From Plantactinospora sp. BC1 (GTDB taxonomy: Bacteria > Actinomycetota > Actinomycetes > Mycobacteriales > Micromonosporaceae), in NCBI RefSeq assembly GCF_003030345.1, contig NZ_CP028158.1, forward strand, positions 6,510,001-6,574,000: a stretch of 64,000 nt of DNA, given 5' to 3'. A program made the position numbers and the translations under genes. The notes beneath the pieces were generated by a model. The model was given only the letters and a program-made list of their open reading frames with translations. It had not been told where the DNA came from and did no database searches. Shown piece by piece: positions 51,951 through 59,946 of this stretch (within the stretch, counting starts at the first letter, position 1; each line of letters starts with the position of its first letter).

Positions 51951-52382
51951 TCAGCGACCGGCCAGTAGTCGGTTGACCGCCGTGTCGACGTCGAGGTGGT
52001 CGCCTTCCCGGCCCCGGGGGACCACCACGTACGTCCTGCGCAGGAACCTGACCAGGACGCTACGTGGCACCTCGAACAGTGCGTTACCGTCCGGTGATGA
52101 GAGCGCGAGCGCGACGAAGTCGCCCCGGGGTGTGGCCCAGGGCCAGACCCGGACGTCGCCGATCCCGGCCGGCTCATCGAGGCCGGTGACGAGCAGTTCC
52201 CGCGCGAAGGACCAGCTCACCGCTTCGCCCCCGGCGGATTCGGCATGGAACAGGACATGGACCGCATACGGGTCGGCTGGGTCGTAACGCAGGCTGGCAC
52301 GCACGGGCAGAGCCGTGGCGTCAGGTGCAACGAGCCTTAACGACGTCTCGACCTCGACCGTGGTCGGTCGGATGACACTCAT
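51951..52382 (-). CDS. ssgB: SsgA-family sporulation/cell-division regulator (SsgB-like)
   Basis: 143 residues from ATG 52382. SsgA-like protein found only in morphologically complex actinobacteria. SsgB recruits FtsZ to sporulation septa in Streptomyces. Conserved stretches are LRLVAPDATALPVRASLRYDPADPYAVH (residues about 15-42), SWSFARELLVTGL, GIGDVRVWPW and ALSSPDGNALFEVPRSVLVRFL. Its position beside a TIGR02611 membrane protein matches the ssgB neighbourhood I recall from other actinomycetes and supports the orthology. Confidence 0.9.
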   Translation of the reverse strand: MSVIRPTTVEVETSLRLVAPDATALPVRASLRYDPADPYAVHVLFHAESAGGEAVSWSFARELLVTGLDEPAGIGDVRVWPWATPRGDFVALALSSPDGNALFEVPRSVLVRFLRRTYVVVPRGREGDHLDVDTAVNRLLAGR

Positions 52383-52656
52383 GGACGTTCTCCCCCCGGC
52401 ACCGCTGCGGGACGTATGTGTCCCGCCTTTCCCATCCTCAGGTGCTACTCATGGTTACGCTCCGCCATACGCTGATATCACCCAGTAGTGGGAAGAGGCT
52501 TCCTAGTCACCGATCGAAATCGAATCTTTATGTAGGATGTCCAGTTCTGCCCAGGTACTCGATCCCACCCGATGCCGGATGGTTCAGCCGTCGACTCACT
52601 CCGGTAACGTCCAGTCGTCCTGTTGAGTGACGGGCCGGGCCACACTGGGGGATGAA

Positions 52657-53274
52657 ATGGCTACGAATCCATCCTCAATGGAGAAAGCGGCTCTGTCGGG
52701 CGCATCGAGGGTGAACGGGGTCGGCGCCGGGGCCCGCTCCGGCGTCGCGGGGGCGGTCGAGGAGCGGAGGTACGACGTGCCGGAGGACGAGCGCGTCCCA
52801 CGGGGGGACTGGTCCGGACCTGCGACGGAGTCGCCGACGGGCGTCGGTGCGGAGGCTCCGCTCGAACCCTTCGTGACGCAGACCCGGCGGCAACGGGTAC
52901 GCCGGACGCTGGAGATGATCCGAGCGAATCCGACCGGTCGGATCGCGTTGAAGGTCTTCGTGGCGGTCGCGGGTGCGATCGTCGTCACACTCGGCCTCGC
53001 GTTGATTCCGCTCCCGGGGCCCGGCTGGCTGATCGTGATCGGCGGGCTGGGCATCTGGGCGGTGGAGTTCCACTGGGCCAAACGGCTACTCGGCTTCACC
53101 CGTCGGCACGTACAGAGCTGGGCACGCTGGGTACGTGAACAGTCACTGCTGGTCCGGATCGTCCTCGGCTCGGTCGGGCTGGTCTTCGTGGCGCTGGTGG
53201 TCTGGCTGTCGGTACGGGCCAGCCTCGGCATCGACCTGATCGCCCGGTTCATGCACTACATCGCGACGCACTGA
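52657..53274 (+). CDS. TIGR02611 family membrane protein
   Basis: 205 residues from ATG 52657 (GGGGGA site). A disordered N terminus of about 80 residues is followed by RRTLEMIRANPTGRIALK, two close hydrophobic segments (about 105-140, containing the family core LIPLPGPGWLIVIGGLGIWAVEF), WAKRLLGFTRRHVQSWARWV, and a third hydrophobic segment (about 165-188). The function is unknown. It is divergent from ssgB; the 274 bases between them are locally AT-rich and contain a TAGGAT -10-like box at 52533-52538. The tRNA-Val gene follows. Confidence 0.9.
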   Translation: MATNPSSMEKAALSGASRVNGVGAGARSGVAGAVEERRYDVPEDERVPRGDWSGPATESPTGVGAEAPLEPFVTQTRRQRVRRTLEMIRANPTGRIALKVFVAVAGAIVVTLGLALIPLPGPGWLIVIGGLGIWAVEFHWAKRLLGFTRRHVQSWARWVREQSLLVRIVLGSVGLVFVALVVWLSVRASLGIDLIARFMHYIATH

Positions 53275-53324
53275 CCCCTAGGTCGCGCGGACTCCGGCCG
53301 ATCGGGTACAGTCGTCCGCGCTGA

Positions 53325-53396
53325 GGGCGATTAGCTCAGCGGGAGAGCGCTTCGTTCACACCGAAGAGGTCACTGGTTCGATCCCAGTATCGCCCA
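53325..53396 (+). tRNA. tRNA-Val (anticodon CAC)
   Basis: 72 bases folding into a full cloverleaf: acceptor GGGCGAT/ATCGCCC, D-arm GCTC/GAGC, anticodon stem CTTCG/CGAAG with loop TTCACAC, a five-base variable loop, and T-arm ACTGG-TTCGATC-CCAGT. The anticodon CAC reads GUG (Val). The 3' CCA is not encoded. Confidence 0.97.
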
Positions 53397-53436
53397 CCGA
53401 AGTTGGCACCGCGCGAACCACGTGTTCGCTGTCCAA

Positions 53437-53465
53437 GAGGGCTGGTCCGTCGAGGGCCAGCCCTC
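53437..53465 (+). terminator. terminator after tRNA-Val
   Basis: Stem GAGGGCTGG / CCAGCCCTC with an 11-base loop, 40 bases after the tRNA. No T-tract. Confidence 0.7.
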
Positions 53466-53473
53466 CGTCGTTG

Positions 53474-53494
53474 CCCCCTGCCCCCTGCCCCCTG
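53474..53494. repeat. three tandem CCCCCTG units
   Basis: A 7-base unit repeated three times without error, just after the tRNA terminator in non-coding DNA. A likely site of slippage length variation. Confidence 0.75.
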
Positions 53495-54076
53495 CCTCCT
53501 CGCCGGTGCCGGCGAGTCGAAGATCGGCCGGACACCGCCGTCGGCGATGGGGGCGACCGCGGCCGGGCTGATCCCTGCCCTGGCCGGCGGGGATACGCTC
53601 GCCCAGACCCGGGTCGAGCCGGCCACCAAGCTCGTCGTACCCGGGAGCGGCGCGCCGCCGCCCCGCCGGTGACCGGTCGCCGGGATCCCGCCCGGTCCGT
53701 GCCGGGTCGGTTCGCCGCCTCCCCGCCGGTCCATCCGGGAGTGCCGTTTTCCCGGGTACGTCCCGGATCCGGGCGACGTGCAGAGACGTTTCCTTGTGCT
53801 TTCACATTGCTTCTGGGATTCTAGTTCATCGATGGATTGGCATCCCTGGACAGGTCGGATCGGAGCAGGCGGCGCGCGGAGTCGGCCCCGTTCGGTCCAG
53901 GAGGGCGGAAGCCAACCACGACGTCGCCGGCCGCACACCCGCCGACCCACCGCCGGGATGAGACTCCGCACGCCCGGCTGACCCCAGCGGGTCCGGCAGA
54001 TCGTCCTCGGTGGTGAGGAACGGGCCCTGCCCGTCGACCCGCAAGGCTGTCGCCGCACGAGCCAGTGGAGTAGACC
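53495..54076. other. gene-free region upstream of the GH30 gene
   Basis: About 580 bases with no gene I can support. Open frames on both strands here have Arg/Pro-rich, non-protein-like content. A locally AT-richer stretch at about 53785-53835 could hold the GH30 promoter, but no clear -35/-10 pair or LacI-type palindrome was found. Confidence 0.5.
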
Positions 54077-55819
54077 ATGAAACAGTCCCGGATTCTGTGG
54101 GTGGCCGCGGCGACCGCGCTGGTCACCGTGGCAGGAGTCCTGACCGCCCCGTCGCTGTCGGCCGCAACCCCCGACATCACGGTCAACACCGCCACGGCGT
54201 ACCAGACGATCGACGGGTTCGGGGCCGCGACCCCGATCTTCGGTGGTTCCGGTAGCCCGTGGACGACAAGCGAAACCCAGACCCTCGTCGGTACCGGCCA
54301 GGGCCAACTCGGCCTGTCGATCGTCCGGACCGTGGTGTCGCCGGTGTCGAGCGAGTGGGGCCTGTACGCGAGCAGCCTGCAGACGGCGAAGGCGTACGGC
54401 TCCGACGTCAAGATTCTCGCCTCGCCCTGGACGGCCCCGGCCAACTTCAAGACGAACAACAGCAGGACCAACGGCGGCAAGCTGCGGACCGACTACTACG
54501 ACGACTATGCCGAGCACCTGAACAGTTACGTGCAGTACATGAAGAACCAGGGCGTCGCGATCGACGTGACCTCGGTCCAGAACGAGCCGGACTGGCACCC
54601 CGACTACGACTCGATGGACTGGACCGGCACCGAGTTGCGAAACTGGGTCCGCGACCAGGGCGCCAAGGTCAGGGACACCCGGCTGATGGTCGGCGAGTCC
54701 CTGAGATTCAACCGCGCCTACTCCGACCCCACGCTCCAGGACGCCGCCGCGCGCAACAACATCGGCTACGTCGGCGGGCACCTGTACGACGCCGAGAACA
54801 GCGGCAACCTCTCCCCGTACCCGCTCGCGGCCCAGTACGGCAAGAACCAGTGGATGACCGAGTGGAACCTGCACGCGGCGGACGGCGGTGGGTCGAACAT
54901 CTGGGGGAACCCCGGCAACGCGACCGTCTGGAACGAGACCCTCGACGACATCATCCGGACCGTGCACAGATCGATGGAGGCGAGTTGGAGCGCCTACGTC
55001 TGGTGGTACGGCCGCCGCTTCTACTCCTTCATCGGTGACGGCGACTCGCAGTACGGGACCACGAAGGGCGCGGTCCTCAAGCGCGGTCACGCGTTCGCGC
55101 AGTACTCCAAGCATGTCCGGCCGGGGGACAGGCGGGTCGCCCTCTCGAAGAGTTCGCGGGCTTCCTCTCTGGAGGTCACCGCCTACCAGGGGAGGGGCAA
55201 GGTGGTGCTGGTGATTCTCAACCGCTCGAACAGCGCCGTCGACAACGCCGTCGTCCAGACACCGCAGAGCATCTCGAAGGCGGAATACTCCGTCACCTCA
55301 CAGAGTCTCAGCGGGGCGTCCCAGCCCGCGACCGTGAGCGGCGGACAGGTGACCGTCAACGTCCCCGCACGGAGCATCTCCACGATCACCGTCACCGAGG
55401 GACCGGCCGCCAGCAACCCGCCGACCACTCCACCCAGTACGGCACCGACCACTCCACCGACCACCGCACCGACCACTCCGCCCACCACCGGTCCGCCGGT
55501 CGGCGGCGGAACCTGTCGGGTGACCAACTCGATCACCGCCTGGGACACCGGCCTGGTCGACAACGTCACCATCACCAACACCGGTACGAGCGCCATCGAC
55601 GGCTGGTCGCTGAGATTCGTCCTCCGACCCGGGCAGACCATCACCTCCGGCTGGAACGCCACGTACTCGACGGTCAGCGGTCAGGCGACCGCGACGAACG
55701 TCGGCCACAACGCCGGCATACCACCGGGTGGCTCGATCACCATCGGCTTCCAGGCCAGTCACGGCGGCGACAGCGCCGCACCGACCAACTTCACCCTCAA
55801 CGGCACCGCCTGTAGCTGA
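54077..55819 (+). CDS. secreted GH30 (probably xylanase-type) hydrolase with CBM2
   Basis: 580 residues from ATG 54077. Signal peptide (about 1-30, ending LSAA), GH30 barrel with side beta-domain (about 33-445), Thr/Pro linker with repeated TTPPTTAP (about 448-475) and CBM2 (about 478-580, Cys near both ends). TIDGFGAATPIF opens the catalytic domain. Acid/base Glu170 is in VQNEPDW and nucleophile Glu262 in WMTEWNLH. SIVRTVVSP and ILASPWTAPANFKTNN are also family-typical. The layout is closest to GH30 subfamily 8 (glucuronoxylanases), but a beta-1,6-glucanase or similar activity is not excluded. It is transcribed alone. Confidence 0.88.
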   Translation: MKQSRILWVAAATALVTVAGVLTAPSLSAATPDITVNTATAYQTIDGFGAATPIFGGSGSPWTTSETQTLVGTGQGQLGLSIVRTVVSPVSSEWGLYASSLQTAKAYGSDVKILASPWTAPANFKTNNSRTNGGKLRTDYYDDYAEHLNSYVQYMKNQGVAIDVTSVQNEPDWHPDYDSMDWTGTELRNWVRDQGAKVRDTRLMVGESLRFNRAYSDPTLQDAAARNNIGYVGGHLYDAENSGNLSPYPLAAQYGKNQWMTEWNLHAADGGGSNIWGNPGNATVWNETLDDIIRTVHRSMEASWSAYVWWYGRRFYSFIGDGDSQYGTTKGAVLKRGHAFAQYSKHVRPGDRRVALSKSSRASSLEVTAYQGRGKVVLVILNRSNSAVDNAVVQTPQSISKAEYSVTSQSLSGASQPATVSGGQVTVNVPARSISTITVTEGPAASNPPTTPPSTAPTTPPTTAPTTPPTTGPPVGGGTCRVTNSITAWDTGLVDNVTITNTGTSAIDGWSLRFVLRPGQTITSGWNATYSTVSGQATATNVGHNAGIPPGGSITIGFQASHGGDSAAPTNFTLNGTACS

Positions 55820-55865
55820 CCGCCCTGTTCCGCCGGATCCCCGGTCTCTGCGGCCAGATCGACGG

Positions 55866-55880
55866 ATGTTAGCGCTCACG
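55866..55880. promoter_or_regulatory. LacI-type operator-like site, distal to the PL11 gene
   Basis: ATGTTAGCGCTCACG with a central palindromic AGCGCT, recurring almost exactly (14 bases) at 56205-56218. It lies about 45 bases after the GH30 stop and about 500 before PL11. Confidence 0.6.
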
Positions 55881-56042
55881 CTTCCTGAGTGTCGAGGTTG
55901 CCGACGGGTGCGCGCGTCGTGGGTCGCGGGTGCACCCGAAGGCCGTAAGCGGTTGCCTGTTATGGGTTTGGCGTTCGATCGTACGCGCCCGTACCGGCCA
56001 CAGTGGACGGATCTCCGCACCCCGGTCGGTCGCTGAGGGCAC

Positions 56043-56091
56043 TTGACGTGCGAGTCACACCATGTTTACCGTCGTCAATGTAAACGTTTGG
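56043..56091 (+). promoter_or_regulatory. likely PL11 promoter with AAACGTTT operator
   Basis: TTGACG (56043-56048) and TACCGT (56067-56072), 18 bases apart, are followed at the expected transcription start by ATGTAAACGTTTGG (from 56078), whose centre AAACGTTT is palindromic and LacI-like. GTTTAC (56064-56069) and GTAAAC also form a wider inverted repeat across the -10. Confidence 0.6.
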
Positions 56092-56204
56092 CCCGATCTC
56101 GTGGTGAACTGCTCTCCGGCGCTGGCCAGGGGCAGCCACCTGGCTCGGGCCGGGTTCAGGAGCGCGGACCGAGCGGCACGTCCTGCTCGACACCGGGGCA
56201 CGCT

Positions 56205-56218
56205 TGTTAGCGCTCACG
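56205..56218. promoter_or_regulatory. second TGTTAGCGCTCACG operator-like site
   Basis: TGTTAGCGCTCACG, identical over 14 bases to the site at 55867. It lies inside the predicted leader of the PL11 gene, where a bound repressor would act as a roadblock. The remaining bases between 55820 and 56369 hold no gene I can support. Confidence 0.6.
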
Positions 56219-56369
56219 TAAAGGCCATCCTCGTCAGCACGATTCCGGACCGGCTGCCGCGACGTTCTGCATCCGGGCAGGCAACACCGAACGTCACGCG
56301 CACCCCGGTACGGGCCAGGGCCATTCCACCGGTGCCGCCTCCCCGCGCACCCCTACCCAGGACGGTTCA

Positions 56370-58271
56370 ATGAAACGTATCAACCACCACCCCGCGCCGG
56401 CCGGTCTGTCGCGCGCCCGCCGGTCGGCGCCGCGGCTGGTACTCGCCGCCGCCACCGCCCTCACCGTCGGCGCTGCCGGCGTCGTCACCCCGACCGGCGC
56501 GTACGCCGGCACCGACCCGCTCCCCGCCAGCGGCGCCGCCGCACCGGCCGACGCCCACGGGACCACGGAGAAGCTGAACCGCGGACTGATCGCGATCCGT
56601 TCGGACAAGGGCAACTTCGTGTCCTGGCGGTTGCTGCGCAGCGATCCGGCCGGGATCGCCTTCAACGTCTACCGGGGCGCACTGAAGGTCAACGCCACCC
56701 CGATCACCAAGGCCACCAGCTACCTCGACGCCGGCGCGCCCGCGGACGCCAGCTACTCGGTCCGCCCGGTCACCGGCGGGGTGGAGTTGCTCTCCGCCGC
56801 CGAGTCCGAGGTCGTACCGTTCGCCACCTCGCGTGACGTGCCGTTGCAGATCCCGCCCGGCGGCTCCACGCCCAGCGGCGAGTCGTACAGCTACTCGGCC
56901 AACGACGCCAGCGTCGGGGACCTGGACGGCGACGGCGAGTACGAGATCGTGCTCAAGTGGGACCCGTCCAACGCCAAGGACAACTCACAGTCTGGCTACA
57001 CCGGCAACGTCTACATCGACGCGTACAAGCTCAACGGCACCCGGCTGTGGCGGATCGACCTCGGCCGCAACATCCGGGCCGGTGCGCACTACACCCAGTT
57101 CCAGGTCTTCGACTACGACGGCGACGGCCGCGCGGAAGTGGCGATGAAGACCGCCGACGGCACCCGCTCCGGTACCGGACAGGTGATCGGCAACGCCAAC
57201 GCCGACCACCGCAACTCCAGCGGCTACATCCTCGCCGGCCCGGAGTTCCTGACCATGTTCAACGGCCAGACCGGCGCCGTGCTCTCCACCGTGAACTACG
57301 AGCCGGCGCGCGGCAACGTCTCCTCCTGGGGAGACAACTACGGCAACCGGGTGGACCGGTTCCTGGCCGCGACCGCGTACGTCGACGGGCAGCGACCGTC
57401 TCTGATCATGGCCAGGGGCTACTACACCCGGGCCGTCATCGTCGCCTGGGACTTCCGCAACGGCAGCCTGACCCGGCGCTGGACGTACGACTCCGGCAAC
57501 AGCGGCGGCGCCTACGGTCAGGGCAACCACAACCTCTCCGTGGCCGACGTCGACTCCGACGGCCGTGACGAGATCATCTACGGGGCGGCCACCATCAACG
57601 ACAACGGCAGCCTGATGTACTCCACCGGCTTCGGGCACGGCGACGCGCTGCACGTCGGCGACCTGATCCCCAGCCGGGCCGGCATCGAGGTGTTCACCAT
57701 CCACGAGTCCGGCAACCAGCCGGCCGCCGACGTACACGCCGGCAGCAACGGCCAGGTCATCTGGCAGCGGCCGAACAACGGGGGATCCGAGGGTCCCGGC
57801 CGTGGCGTGGCCGCCGACATCTACGCCGGCAACCCCGGCGCGGAGTTCTGGGGCTCGGGCACCAACATGGGCAACCTCTACAACAGCTCCGGCGCCTCGA
57901 TCGGCCGGAACCCGTCCTCGGCGAACTTCGTCATCTGGTGGGACGGCGACGCGCAGCGGGAGCTGCTCGACGGCACCCGCATCGACAAGTACGGCACCGG
58001 TGGCGACACCCGGCTGCTCACCGGCTCCGGGGTCGCCTCGAACAACGGCACCAAGTCCACCCCGGCGCTCTCCGCCGACATCCTCGGTGACTGGCGTGAG
58101 GAGGTCATCTGGCGTACGTCGAACAACTCGGCGCTGCGCATCTACTCCACGACCGATTCGACCAGCATCTCCCGGCCCTCGCTGATGCAGGACCGGCAGT
58201 ACCGGGTCGCCGTCGCCTGGCAGAACACCGCGTACAACCAACCGCCGCACCCCAGCTTCTCGATGGGATAG
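56370..58271 (+). CDS. secreted rhamnogalacturonan lyase (PL11)
   Basis: 633 residues from ATG 56370. A long signal peptide (about 1-47, SAPRLVLAAATALTVGAAG ... GAYA) is followed by an N-terminal beta domain (KLNRGLIAIRSDKGNFVSWRLL) and the eight-bladed propeller of PL11. Several calcium-binding loops are visible: DLDGDGEYEIVLKWD, DYDGDGRAEVAMKTADG and DVDSDGRDEIIYGAA. NYGNRVDRFLAATAYVDGQ and HGDALHVGDL are strongly typical. The enzyme cleaves the rhamnose-galacturonic acid backbone of pectin by beta-elimination. No CBM is present. Three LacI-type sites lie upstream and a long hairpin follows. Confidence 0.95.
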   Translation: MKRINHHPAPAGLSRARRSAPRLVLAAATALTVGAAGVVTPTGAYAGTDPLPASGAAAPADAHGTTEKLNRGLIAIRSDKGNFVSWRLLRSDPAGIAFNVYRGALKVNATPITKATSYLDAGAPADASYSVRPVTGGVELLSAAESEVVPFATSRDVPLQIPPGGSTPSGESYSYSANDASVGDLDGDGEYEIVLKWDPSNAKDNSQSGYTGNVYIDAYKLNGTRLWRIDLGRNIRAGAHYTQFQVFDYDGDGRAEVAMKTADGTRSGTGQVIGNANADHRNSSGYILAGPEFLTMFNGQTGAVLSTVNYEPARGNVSSWGDNYGNRVDRFLAATAYVDGQRPSLIMARGYYTRAVIVAWDFRNGSLTRRWTYDSGNSGGAYGQGNHNLSVADVDSDGRDEIIYGAATINDNGSLMYSTGFGHGDALHVGDLIPSRAGIEVFTIHESGNQPAADVHAGSNGQVIWQRPNNGGSEGPGRGVAADIYAGNPGAEFWGSGTNMGNLYNSSGASIGRNPSSANFVIWWDGDAQRELLDGTRIDKYGTGGDTRLLTGSGVASNNGTKSTPALSADILGDWREEVIWRTSNNSALRIYSTTDSTSISRPSLMQDRQYRVAVAWQNTAYNQPPHPSFSMG

Positions 58272-58285
58272 TCGGTCGAGACCGA

Positions 58286-58336
58286 CCGCCGACGACCGGC
58301 GGGAACACCCCTGGCTCCCGCTGGTCGTCGGTGGTG
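58286..58336 (+). terminator. long hairpin terminator of the PL11 gene
   Basis: About 20 paired bases: ACCGCCGACGACC with GGTCGTCGGTGGT (one wobble), extended by GGCGGGA with TCCCGCT, around an 11-base loop. It starts 14 bases after the stop codon. Confidence 0.82.
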
Positions 58337-58418
58337 CTGGTCGGCGACTCCCGGGGCCGGCGGCCGGTAGGGTCGGGACCCGGAAGGTCTCGCAGCACGC
58401 CGGCAGCCGGGGGAGTCA

Positions 58419-59045
58419 GTGGTGGATCGACCCGTCCTTTTCGATGTCGACGGCACGCTGGTGGACTCGGCGCAGGCGGTCACCACCGTCTGGCGCGAGG
58501 TGGCTTCCCGCTACGGCGTCGACGGCGACGACATCCTGCGGGTCTGCCACGGGCGGCGCGACGAGGACGTGGTCCCGGAGTTCTTTCCGGCCGATGCGGT
58601 CGGCGCGGTCGTGCGGGAGATAGCGGAGCTGGAGCTTCGGCACGCCACCCTGGTCGAGCCGATCCCCGGGGCCGCTGCGCTGCTCGACGGGGTCGCCGCA
58701 GACCGGTGGGCCGTCGTCACGTCCGGATCCCGCGCCCTCATGACCGCTCGGATGCGCGGCGCCGGGCTGCGGATTCCGGCCGTCTTCGTGGCGGCCGACG
58801 ATGTGCGCCGGGGCAAGCCCGACCCGGAGGGATATCTGCTGGCCGCGGGTCAACTGGGCGTCGACGCCGTGTCCTGTGTCGTCGTCGAGGATTCCCCTGC
58901 TGGAGTCGCCGCGGGCAGGGCGGCGGGGGCCAGCGTCGTGGCGCTTGCCGGCACCCACGCCCCGGACGCGCTGACCGATGCGGACGTCGTCATCGAGGAT
59001 CTCGGCGAGCTGGCCCGGGCGATCGAGTCGTTGCCGTCCCGGTGA
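58419..59045 (+). CDS. HAD-family phosphatase (beta-phosphoglucomutase/sugar phosphatase-like)
   Basis: 208 residues from GTG 58419 (GTG 58422 is better spaced from GGGAG). HAD motifs: VLFDVDGTLVDS (nucleophile Asp and acid Asp), VVTSGSRALMTARM (motif II Ser), GKPDPEGYLLAA (Lys), and VVVEDSPAGVAAGRAAGA (motif III). The alpha-helical cap is inserted after motif I. Sugar-phosphate phosphatases of this shape recycle overflow hexose phosphates. It lies downstream of the PL11 terminator and is convergent with the mutarotase-like gene. Substrate unknown. Confidence 0.9.
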   Translation: MVDRPVLFDVDGTLVDSAQAVTTVWREVASRYGVDGDDILRVCHGRRDEDVVPEFFPADAVGAVVREIAELELRHATLVEPIPGAAALLDGVAADRWAVVTSGSRALMTARMRGAGLRIPAVFVAADDVRRGKPDPEGYLLAAGQLGVDAVSCVVVEDSPAGVAAGRAAGASVVALAGTHAPDALTDADVVIEDLGELARAIESLPSR

Positions 59046-59067
59046 GCCCGACGATGAGCCGGGGGCG

Positions 59068-59946
59068 CTAGCCCGAGCGGTACCCGGTGACCACGAGTTC
59101 CCACTCGACCTCGCCGTCGGCCGGTACCACGGCGGCGTTGCCGGCCGCAGCGGTGTCGCCGCCGTCGGAATCCGCCTCGGCCAGGTCGAAGACCGCGCCG
59201 AGCATCGGCTCCACCCCGATGCTCCGGTACGGCGCCGCCGCCGGCCAGCCCCGCAGGTTGCGCCACAGCGCGACGGAACGGGGCTGGTCCGGGCAGTGCA
59301 GGCGCAGCCGGAGCGCGTCGGTCCCGTCCACCACCCGTACGTCGTCGGCACCGACCAGCACGGCGCCGAGCGCGGTACCGTCGTCCGGGCCGAGCCGGTC
59401 GAGCGGCAACCCGGCCGGGTCGGGCCAGCCGGCGGTGTGCCACCGGTCCCCGGCCCGCCACGTCCCGGGCGGCAGCAGCTCGGCGGCCTCCGGGTAGAGC
59501 CGGGTGGGGGTGCCGGCCGGCGCGACCAGTCGGGCCGCCGGTGACAGGTCGAGCAGGGCGTGTGCCGCCCAGACGAACCGGTAGCCCGGCTCGGCCGCGA
59601 GCCGGTAACGGGCCACCACCGCGCCCGTCTCCTCGGTGATCCGGCGGGCGAGGGTGAAGTCGGCACAGTCGACGACCGCGCTCCGCGGACCGGTCGTCCG
59701 CCAGGGACGGGACCAGGCGGCGCCGTGGTCCGGCCTGCCGCGTACCGTCGGCACGCACTCCTCCAGGCCGCCCGCGTCGACGAAGGCGTCGCCGGGGGCG
59801 ACCCGCTCCCGGCCGGTCGCGCCGCCCCGCCAGAGCCACTCGCGCCCGCCACCGGCCAGGCTGGTCCACCGTCCACCGTGTCGGTGGTCGACGGCGACCC
59901 GCAGCGGCACGGCGACCGGTGCGGGGAGGTCGGGTCGGCTCACCAT
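59068..59946 (-). CDS. aldose 1-epimerase-like (galactose mutarotase-fold) protein
   Basis: 292 residues from ATG 59946. Galactose mutarotase-like beta-sandwich: VDHRHGGRWTSLAGGGREWLW near the start, GGLEECVPTV, catalytic-type His in FVWAAHALLDLSP, and Glu in YRSIGVEPMLGAVFDLAEAD near the end. It probably interconverts sugar anomers or binds a sugar. Its start overlaps the stop of the galactonate dehydratase gene by seven bases, so it is the last gene of that operon. It could supply the right anomer to the SDR dehydrogenase (inference). Confidence 0.85.
   Translation of the reverse strand: MVSRPDLPAPVAVPLRVAVDHRHGGRWTSLAGGGREWLWRGGATGRERVAPGDAFVDAGGLEECVPTVRGRPDHGAAWSRPWRTTGPRSAVVDCADFTLARRITEETGAVVARYRLAAEPGYRFVWAAHALLDLSPAARLVAPAGTPTRLYPEAAELLPPGTWRAGDRWHTAGWPDPAGLPLDRLGPDDGTALGAVLVGADDVRVVDGTDALRLRLHCPDQPRSVALWRNLRGWPAAAPYRSIGVEPMLGAVFDLAEADSDGGDTAAAGNAAVVPADGEVEWELVVTGYRSG

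Noticed and set aside
53356-53805. A minus-strand frame over the tRNA with a GDTGIEPVTS-like end
   Set aside because: This is the well-known spurious translation of a tRNA gene and its flank; the cloverleaf at 53325-53396 explains it.
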